Shown here piece after piece: positions 58,283 through 64,000 of a DNA stretch of 64,000 nucleotides. This DNA is from Bacteroidota bacterium (GTDB taxonomy: Bacteria > Bacteroidota > Bacteroidia > Chitinophagales > Saprospiraceae), in the NCBI GenBank assembly GCA_016124585.1, contig WGNL01000008.1:124001-188000 (forward strand), in the 5' to 3' direction. The translations under genes and the position numbers were made by a program. Below the pieces are notes generated by a model, which made no database searches, had not been told where the DNA came from, and worked only from the letters and a program-made list of their open reading frames with translations. Positions within the stretch are counted from its first letter, which is position 1. Every line of letters starts with the position of its first letter.

Positions 58283-60178
58283 CTATCGCCCCATATGCAC
58301 CAGCAGCACGCTCACATCCGCAGGCGTGACGCCACTGATGCGGCTGGCTTGGCCGATGGTGTGAGGACGGACTTTGCTCAGCTTCTCACGGGCTTCTTTG
58401 GAAATGGACGTAAGTTGCTGATAGTCAAAATTTTCATAAATCTTGACCGCTTCTAGGCGGAGCATTTTATCAGCCATTTCCTGTTCCTTTCGGATATAAC
58501 CATCATATTTCATGCTGGTTTCCGCTTCACTAAGGTAGTCGGAATCATATTGGTTGAGTTGGGAATCAAGGTCGGGCAGCACATTGCGCAAGCCAGCCAA
58601 ATCCACATTGGGGCGGAGCAGGATGCCGTGCAGCTTCACTTGTTGCCGGATTGGCGCTGAGTCCAAGCTTTCCAAGTAGCCGTTCACCTGGTCGGGTGTC
58701 ACGCTGGTTTCTTTGAAATACTGTTCGATGGACTGCGCAGCCGCCTGTTTTTCCCGCACTTTTTCCATTCGTTGCGCTATGCTGGGGGCTTCGCCAAATG
58801 CACTATCTGCATTTTCACCCATCATTTTTTCCATCAAATGGGTGAGCCGTAAATCCGCATTGTCCTGCCTTAGCAAAATGCGGTACTCTGCCCGGCTGGT
58901 GAACATCCGGTAAGGCTCCTCGGTGCCCTTGTTCACGAGGTCGTCAATCAGCACGCCGATGTAGGCTTCGCTCCTTTTCAGGATAAAAGGCTCTTGCTCG
59001 TTGATGGCCAAATGCGCATTGATTCCCGCCATCAATCCTTGACAACCAGCTTCTTCGTAACCCGTCGTGCCGTTGATTTGCCCTGCAAAAAACAGGTTTT
59101 TAACCAAGTGCGTTTCTAGGGAAAGCTTGAGTTGGTTCGGTGGAAAATAGTCGTACTCGATGGCATAGCCAGGGCGGAACATCTTGGCGTTTTCGAATCC
59201 AGCGATTTTGCGGAGCGCCTTGAATTGCACATCTTCGGGCAACGAGGAAGAGAAGCCATTGACGTAAATCTCGCAGGTATCCCAACCTTCCGGTTCCACA
59301 AAAAGCTGGTGCCGTTCCTTGTCGGCAAAGCGGTTGATCTTGTCTTCGATGCTGGGGCAGTAGCGTGGGCCGAGGCCCTGAATCCGGCCTTGAAACATTG
59401 GTGATTTTTCGAAACCTTCTTTCAAAACATCGTGTACCTCTTGGCTCGTGTAGGTGATATGGCAAGGCAGTTGGCGCTCCAGCCGTGGGGTGTCCGTGTA
59501 GCTGAATTTTCCCGCAGGGTTGTCGCCCTCCTGTATTTCCATTCTGGAGTAATCGAGCGAACGGCCATCGAGCCGTGGGGGCGTTCCGGTCTTCATACGA
59601 CCTGCTTCGAAGCCGAGTTGGATGAGCTGCTCAGTGATGCCTGTGGCGGCCTGCTCCCCTGCCCTTCCGCCGCCGAACTGCTTCTCGCCTATGTGGATGA
59701 TGCCGTTCAAAAACGTGCCGTTGGTCAGCACAACTGCCTGACTTTCAATCTGCAAGCCCATGCCAGTCATCACACCGACGACCACGCCGTTTTTTACCAA
59801 AAGCCCGCTGACCATATCCTGCCAGAAGTCCACGTTGGGGTGTGCTTCGAGCATTTGCCGCCACTTGGCTGCGAATTGCATACGGTCGCTCTGCGCACGA
59901 GGGCTCCACATGGCGGGGCCTTTTGAGAGGTTGAGCATCCGAAACTGCACGGCGGTATGGTCGGTCACGATGCCGGAATAGCCGCCGAGGGCATCAATTT
60001 CACGCACAATTTGGCCTTTGGCCACACCTCCCATTGCCGGGTTGCAGGACATCTGGGCGATGGTCTGCATGTTCATGGTCACGAGCAGCACCTTCGAGCC
60101 GAGATTGGCGGCAGCCACCGCCGCTTCGCAACCTGCGTGGCCTGCACCTACTACTATGACGTCGTATTTTGGAAACAC
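58283..60178 (-). CDS. mnmG: tRNA uridine-5-carboxymethylaminomethyl modification enzyme
   Basis: Predicted 631-residue FAD enzyme that works with MnmE to make cmnm5U at the wobble position of some tRNAs. Full-length compared with the family (~620-630). FAD dinucleotide motif VGAGHAGCEAAVAAANLGSK, family motifs CNPAMGGVAKGQIVREIDALGG, GTFLNGIIHIGEKQFGGGRAGE, RYCPSIEDKINRFADKERH and CQGLMAGINAH are all visible. The start is a GTG (60178). mnmE is not in the window. A small hairpin (60190-60216) lies before it. Confidence 0.98.
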   Translation of the reverse strand: MFPKYDVIVVGAGHAGCEAAVAAANLGSKVLLVTMNMQTIAQMSCNPAMGGVAKGQIVREIDALGGYSGIVTDHTAVQFRMLNLSKGPAMWSPRAQSDRMQFAAKWRQMLEAHPNVDFWQDMVSGLLVKNGVVVGVMTGMGLQIESQAVVLTNGTFLNGIIHIGEKQFGGGRAGEQAATGITEQLIQLGFEAGRMKTGTPPRLDGRSLDYSRMEIQEGDNPAGKFSYTDTPRLERQLPCHITYTSQEVHDVLKEGFEKSPMFQGRIQGLGPRYCPSIEDKINRFADKERHQLFVEPEGWDTCEIYVNGFSSSLPEDVQFKALRKIAGFENAKMFRPGYAIEYDYFPPNQLKLSLETHLVKNLFFAGQINGTTGYEEAGCQGLMAGINAHLAINEQEPFILKRSEAYIGVLIDDLVNKGTEEPYRMFTSRAEYRILLRQDNADLRLTHLMEKMMGENADSAFGEAPSIAQRMEKVREKQAAAQSIEQYFKETSVTPDQVNGYLESLDSAPIRQQVKLHGILLRPNVDLAGLRNVLPDLDSQLNQYDSDYLSEAETSMKYDGYIRKEQEMADKMLRLEAVKIYENFDYQQLTSISKEAREKLSKVRPHTIGQASRISGVTPADVSVLLVHMGR

Positions 60179-60255
60179 GGTTTATTGATTATCCAAAGGA
60201 CTCCTTTGGAGATGATAATTGATTGATGATTGGGAGTGCAAAGGTAGGAAAATGC

Positions 60256-60287
60256 AGAAAGCCCAAAGCGTGTGCTTTGGGCTTTCT
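60256..60287. terminator. Intrinsic terminator after TonB/MORN lipoprotein gene
   Basis: Perfect 14-bp stem (60256-60269 AGAAAGCCCAAAGC with 60274-60287) and loop GTGT. It lies 16 bp past the stop of the leftward lipoprotein gene. The T-run on that strand is short (TGCATTTTCC). Confidence 0.8.
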
Positions 60288-60302
60288 GTTTTGAAGGAGT
60301 AA

Positions 60303-61235
60303 CTACTCTAGTTTGAATTTAACCGGAATATTGAAAATAACCCGGACGGGTTTGCCGTCTTGGTAGCCTGGTTCCCATTTTGGCATCAGTCTGAGTACTC
60401 GTTCGCACTCATTTTGAATCTCATTGATAATGCCTCGCTTCGTCTTAATATTGGTGACACTTCCGTCCTTTTCCACCACGAAAGTGAGGTAGGCTGTTCC
60501 TTGAATGCCATTCTCTCTGGCCATTGGCGGGTACTTGATGTTTGAATAAATGAACTGGAGCATCTTTGTTTCAGCGCATTTCTTTTTTTCTTCCTTAGGT
60601 TGAGTTTCACAACCTGAAAAATAAGGCTGTACATCCACTTCTTTAAAAACCAAAGGAACAGGTGAATTGTCCTCAAATTTTTCTTCTTTTTCGAGCTCAT
60701 TGTCCTTATAGGTTCCCTGTCGTACCAATTTTCCTTCCTCGTTCCAGATTTTGAAACTGCCATTACGCTTACCGTTGGTGAAATTCATTTCCGAACGCTT
60801 GTTGCCAAGAGAATCGAGACCTAACCAAAGCCCTTCTTGGGAACCGTTTACATATTTGCCTTTGCTCACATTTCCATCGTTCCAGATGGTAAATTCGCCA
60901 ATACGCTTTCCATTTGACAAATCTCCCTCAAACCAAAGGGAGCCATCGTCCCACCACTCTCTGGTAGGCCCAGTCGCAACGTTCAAAGTTTTGTCCGTGT
61001 AAGTGATAAACTGTGTCAACTGACGTGTTTCTGGAAAATAAACTTTCTTCACAAATTTGCCATCTGCAGTTTTCTCGACCGAGTAGTCATAGCCAGCATC
61101 CACAGGGGTTGAACCCGGTTCCAGTTTATCGACATACTTGTTGGAATAATCAACTTTAGTGTAATTGGAACCTGCATAAGGCACGAAGCAACCTACTAAA
61201 AGGGAGGCAAGTAAGACGAAGACAAAGCGTTTCAT
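60303..61235 (-). CDS. Lipoprotein with MORN-like repeats and TonB C-terminal domain
   Basis: Predicted 310-residue lipoprotein (signal peptide FVFVLLASLLVGC). Residues ~85-190 carry at least four MORN_2-like repeats of the type GDLSNGKRIGEFTIWNDGN, typical of Bacteroidota. Residues ~220-310 form a TonB C-terminal domain (GTAYLTFVVEKDGSVTNIKTKRG ... KPVRVIFNIPVKFKLE), of the type found apart from ExbB/D systems. Its role is unknown. I chose ATG 61235, which begins the signal peptide. Confidence 0.88.
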   Translation of the reverse strand: MKRFVFVLLASLLVGCFVPYAGSNYTKVDYSNKYVDKLEPGSTPVDAGYDYSVEKTADGKFVKKVYFPETRQLTQFITYTDKTLNVATGPTREWWDDGSLWFEGDLSNGKRIGEFTIWNDGNVSKGKYVNGSQEGLWLGLDSLGNKRSEMNFTNGKRNGSFKIWNEEGKLVRQGTYKDNELEKEEKFEDNSPVPLVFKEVDVQPYFSGCETQPKEEKKKCAETKMLQFIYSNIKYPPMARENGIQGTAYLTFVVEKDGSVTNIKTKRGIINEIQNECERVLRLMPKWEPGYQDGKPVRVIFNIPVKFKLE

Positions 61236-61425
61236 GAAAAAGATGGTTTTGATTTGTGGCAAAGATATAGAAGCGATTGTCATTCAACGAAAAATACACG
61301 TCAAGGAACTGATAATTTAAGTGGACATTTGCCCCGCCAAAACAACCTACTGGCCAAAGTTCCATGATGGAAAATAAGCTATTAGGCTTCGCTGGCGAAC
61401 TTTGCGTTTTGCGCAAAAACCATCA

Positions 61426-62454
61426 ATGACAAAGCAACAAACCTTGCAAGCAAATTCTGTCCAGGAGCTGGCCGCTTACTTGATAGACCCTGACATCAAA
61501 ATCGAACACGAAGCCAATATCATTGACCGCCTCCATGAAGTGTTTTCCGAGTTGGCCATTGTCTCTGGCTTCGACGGAGAGGAGGGCTGGAAGCACGACG
61601 TGCAGACCTCGTCGGGCATGGCCATCGGTGTAAACGAGGCGGCCCGCTGCCTGCTCGACTACCGCCGGACGGGACAGTTTTTCCGGGGGCTGTACGCTGC
61701 GATTAGAGAAGCAAAGCGGCTTTTCCCGAAGGAAACCATCAAAGTGCTTTACGCTGGCTGCGGGCCTTACGCCCCATTCTTGACATTAATTGCTCCGCAA
61801 TTTTTGCCGGGGGAAGTGGTGTTTTCATTGATTGAAATCAATGGGGAATCATTGGAAATTGCCAAAGCGCTGGTGGCCGAATTTGGGTTGCAGGACTACT
61901 TACAGGACACCTTCCTCGCAGATGCCACGCTACTCCAGGTACCTGCCGCAAAGGACTACCACATCCTTTTCACCGAAACAATGGACACGGCCCTGGAACG
62001 GGAGCCGATGGTGCCTATCCTATTGAACCTGCTACCACAACTGCGCCCCAACGTGCTGGTACTGCCCCGCAATGTGACCATCGAAGGTGTCTTTTTCAGC
62101 CATTCCGAGCTTCCCAACGGTATTGACATCCTCTGGGAACTGACCTCCACCATCCCCGGCCATTCCATCGGCACGGTAATGGACATGGCAGAGGCGCTTG
62201 AAACTTACCTTGACTTGGAAGAAAAGGATGGTATTTTCCATGAACTGCAATGCGAACTGCCACCGCAGGAATACCGTGATTTTTTTGCGCTGTACACTAC
62301 GGTGGAGGTTTGGGAAGGGATTTTCCTGTACAAAAACGAATCGGACATCACCGACCTGCGAGTACGCGATTTGAAAGACCTGCCGCCTTGCGATTATATA
62401 AATTTCGAGTACCTACTGGGGGAGGAATTGGAGTTGCTTTTTGGCGTGAGCTGA
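61426..62454 (+). CDS. Class I SAM-dependent methyltransferase-like protein
   Basis: Predicted 342-residue cytoplasmic protein. A Rossmann-fold SAM-binding motif is seen (ETIKVLYAGCGPYAPFLTL, ~105-123), followed by an acidic strand FSLIEINGESLEIAKAL and a later motif FTETMDTALEREPMVPILLNLLPQL, as in arginine methyltransferase-like proteins. The C-terminal third is of a less familiar type (FFALYTTVEVWEGIFLYKN). Substrate is unknown. I chose ATG 61426 (MTKQQTLQANSVQEL); an ATG 24 bp earlier is possible. Confidence 0.78.
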   Translation: MTKQQTLQANSVQELAAYLIDPDIKIEHEANIIDRLHEVFSELAIVSGFDGEEGWKHDVQTSSGMAIGVNEAARCLLDYRRTGQFFRGLYAAIREAKRLFPKETIKVLYAGCGPYAPFLTLIAPQFLPGEVVFSLIEINGESLEIAKALVAEFGLQDYLQDTFLADATLLQVPAAKDYHILFTETMDTALEREPMVPILLNLLPQLRPNVLVLPRNVTIEGVFFSHSELPNGIDILWELTSTIPGHSIGTVMDMAEALETYLDLEEKDGIFHELQCELPPQEYRDFFALYTTVEVWEGIFLYKNESDITDLRVRDLKDLPPCDYINFEYLLGEELELLFGVS

Positions 62455-62463
62455 AGCAAAATA

Positions 62464-62495
62464 AAAGGTCCAAGCCACTTTTGGCTCGAACCTTT
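62464..62495. terminator. Bidirectional hairpin terminator
   Basis: Arms 62464-62477 and 62482-62495 pair at 12 of 14 positions (AAAGGT/ACCTTT outside, AGCCA/TGGCT inside) around loop CTTT. It lies between the convergent methyltransferase and T9SS protein genes. Confidence 0.68.
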
Positions 62496-62513
62496 GGATA
62501 TATTAAATGAGAA

Positions 62514-64000
62514 TCATCGAACTATCAATTTGCCAGAAACCGTCAGCTTATCCCCGTTTTCAATTCTAAAAAAGTAAATTCCGCTCACTAACCCACTTCG
62601 TTGAACCATTACTTTATTTTGGGCAAATGCTTGGCGCAAAACCTCTCGACCGACGCCGTCAATTATCACGAGCGTGTTTTCGCCGGGCTGTTGGTCTTCC
62701 AACTCAATTATTGCCCATTCACCCATTGGGTTGGGCGAAATCTTCACTTGCATTCCCTTCCCGAAAGTCTCCACGGAGCCGCTTACCACCTGCACCCACG
62801 GCTCATGGACGGTATGGAAAGTGGTGTTCGTGTAAACTGGAGCATTGTAGTCGAAGTAGATGCCTGCTGTGTTCTCGACGACTGTACCGGGCTGGTTGTC
62901 AGGCTTTTGTGAAATATGAAACTGCACAAACCCATGCGAGGCGGCTTCATTCGTCGTGCTGTCTGGCAGTAGGATATTTTCAAAGATGAATTTAGCAATT
63001 CCCTGTCCGCTCAACTCGAACAGGTACGGGTGGCTAGCTGCTCCGGGCCGGATGGTGGCGGGGTCGAGAAAAGAAGAGAGAGTGTCAATTAGCACCACAC
63101 GGAAGGCTGTGTCGGTGCCAGTGTTTTGGAAGCGGATGAGGTAATCCAATGCAGTTCTGTTGTCAATAAAATGTTCGTCCTGCCAGCCAGTGGGCTCAGC
63201 GGACTTGTCGTTTGGGTCGAAACTGGCGACGACTTCGTGGCAATCAATGTCGAGCCAAGGTTCACCGTCGTCTTGAGGGAATTGGTTGAAGACACCGGGG
63301 TTGACGGGACCTACGCAACCCTCCACAGAAGCTGAAGCGAAGGCATTGCCGAATAAAGGCGGCAGGTTAGGGTCTTGGGCAGCAAGGAGATGATAAGTGG
63401 CTCCGTTAGCGGCTTCCACTGAACTCGTAAATGATTGATTTGCAAGTAGGTCTAATTCGCCTGAGAACAGGATGATGTTGTCCTCTATGACGATGTATTC
63501 GTAAGGTTGCGGCATATTACCGCCTGTATTGGTAATGGTGAAATGGACGGAATCGCCTTCACACGTACCACTAATTTCGAGATTAGCACCTGTCCATGTG
63601 TTGTTGCAAATGGTGTCAGGAAAGATATGGGCTACCGAGCATATGGTTTGACCCATCAGAGAAGAATCGCAGTCAATATTTGCTGTAATTTGGAAAGAAC
63701 TACATTCGTCAATTTCAACTTGACCTATATCAAACAATAAGGCTTGGCCAGTTTGCGAAATCAAAGGAACAGTAGCACTCACGTACTGCATTTGAGGGTC
63801 TAATTCAACTTGAACAATCACATCATTAGCGGCTAATGTTCCATTGTTACAATAGTGAACGAAATAGTTCACTTCGGAGCATAAGCGAATTATTGGGGTT
63901 GACATACTAACTTCCATCAGGGGACAAGCCACGGGGGCTTGTACTGGAATTTCCAATTCTATTGTGTCAGTCGTTGAATTTACATTGACTATATAGGAAG
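62514..64000 (-). CDS. T9SS surface protein, 5' end cut by window
   Basis: The frame is open to the right edge, so the N-terminus lies outside. Visible are a beta-rich region with conserved-repeat-like segments (MSTPIIRLCSEVNYFVHYCNNGTLAAND), a domain with DYLIRFQNTGTDTAFRVVLIDTLSSFLDPATIRPG that also occurs in the large protein at 29.7-34.2 kb (YYKIRFQNVGNIPAAQIRVED), and a type A T9SS sorting domain at the end (VKISPNPMGEWAIIELED ... GIYFFRIENGDKLTVSGKLIVR). It is likely displayed or released at the cell surface. Function unknown. Confidence 0.9.
   Translation of the reverse strand, partial: SYIVNVNSTTDTIELEIPVQAPVACPLMEVSMSTPIIRLCSEVNYFVHYCNNGTLAANDVIVQVELDPQMQYVSATVPLISQTGQALLFDIGQVEIDECSSFQITANIDCDSSLMGQTICSVAHIFPDTICNNTWTGANLEISGTCEGDSVHFTITNTGGNMPQPYEYIVIEDNIILFSGELDLLANQSFTSSVEAANGATYHLLAAQDPNLPPLFGNAFASASVEGCVGPVNPGVFNQFPQDDGEPWLDIDCHEVVASFDPNDKSAEPTGWQDEHFIDNRTALDYLIRFQNTGTDTAFRVVLIDTLSSFLDPATIRPGAASHPYLFELSGQGIAKFIFENILLPDSTTNEAASHGFVQFHISQKPDNQPGTVVENTAGIYFDYNAPVYTNTTFHTVHEPWVQVVSGSVETFGKGMQVKISPNPMGEWAIIELEDQQPGENTLVIIDGVGREVLRQAFAQNKVMVQRSGLVSGIYFFRIENGDKLTVSGKLIVR

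Overview
The window looks like chromosomal DNA of a member of the Bacteroidota, probably close to the Saprospiria (the lineage is inferred, not tested). The clues are several surface proteins with type IX secretion (T9SS) sorting domains, a PorP/SprF-type protein, a LruC-domain lipoprotein, a bacilliredoxin, promoters of the YAnnTTTG type, and start codons without strong ribosome-binding sites. I found no rRNA, tRNA, CRISPR array or prophage.

Layout. 1-4.3 kb: ordinary genes (serC, a bacilliredoxin, then a leftward set of Rof-like, MOSC, ATP-grasp and LysE genes). 4.4-28.3 kb: exopolysaccharide locus 1. It holds a receiver protein, the initiating sugar transferase, a LruC lipoprotein, an NO/heme-sensing cassette (H-NOX, soluble hybrid kinase, LytTR regulator), glycosyltransferases, a flippase, a Wzy-like polymerase, a Wzc-like protein, an acyltransferase joined to a TolC-like protein, and a sigma-54 response regulator. 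The phosphotransferase at its right edge is translationally coupled to the next locus. 28.3-52.3 kb: exopolysaccharide locus 2, with its own polymerase, flippase, BY-kinase, Wza exporter, glycosyltransferases, a nucleotide-kinase-like protein, an acyltransferase and a second sigma-54 regulator. Two T9SS surface proteins and a PorP-OmpA fusion lie among these genes. 52.4-64 kb: a large type B T9SS protein and mostly housekeeping or unrelated genes (MerR, metallo-hydrolase, ABC ATPase, mnmG, TonB/MORN lipoprotein, methyltransferase), ending in a cut-off T9SS protein.

Three patterns deserve most attention. First, locus 1 carries 16 copies of a REP-like palindrome. Its core is TCAAGCTCCAGCTTGA, and a GTAC-like tetranucleotide sits two bases outside it. 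The copies surround a decayed REP-associated tyrosine transposase (RAYT), which lies between two 56-bp direct repeats matching at 52 positions. Copies supply stop codons of neighbouring genes, and one lies exactly at the junction of the acyltransferase-TolC fusion. Second, five promoters of locus 1 share a box (ACCAAAAAACGAAA) placed exactly 32 nt before a YAnnTTTG element. Third, six promoters of locus 2 share a different layout: TTCCCA sites, then 62 or 63 nt to a YTGAnnnTCAR-like dyad, then 12-13 or 22-23 nt to a TGGCA-like -24 element. This layout fits control of the polysaccharide and T9SS surface genes together by the NtrC-type regulator at 46.3-47.7 kb.

In working order, sugar is loaded on the lipid carrier by the 4.9-kb transferase and extended by the glycosyltransferases. 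It would then be flipped and polymerised by the flippase and Wzy-like proteins and exported through Wzc/Wza. The H-NOX, LytTR and NtrC-type proteins are likely inputs that decide when this happens. All functions are read from motifs and context; no database search was possible.
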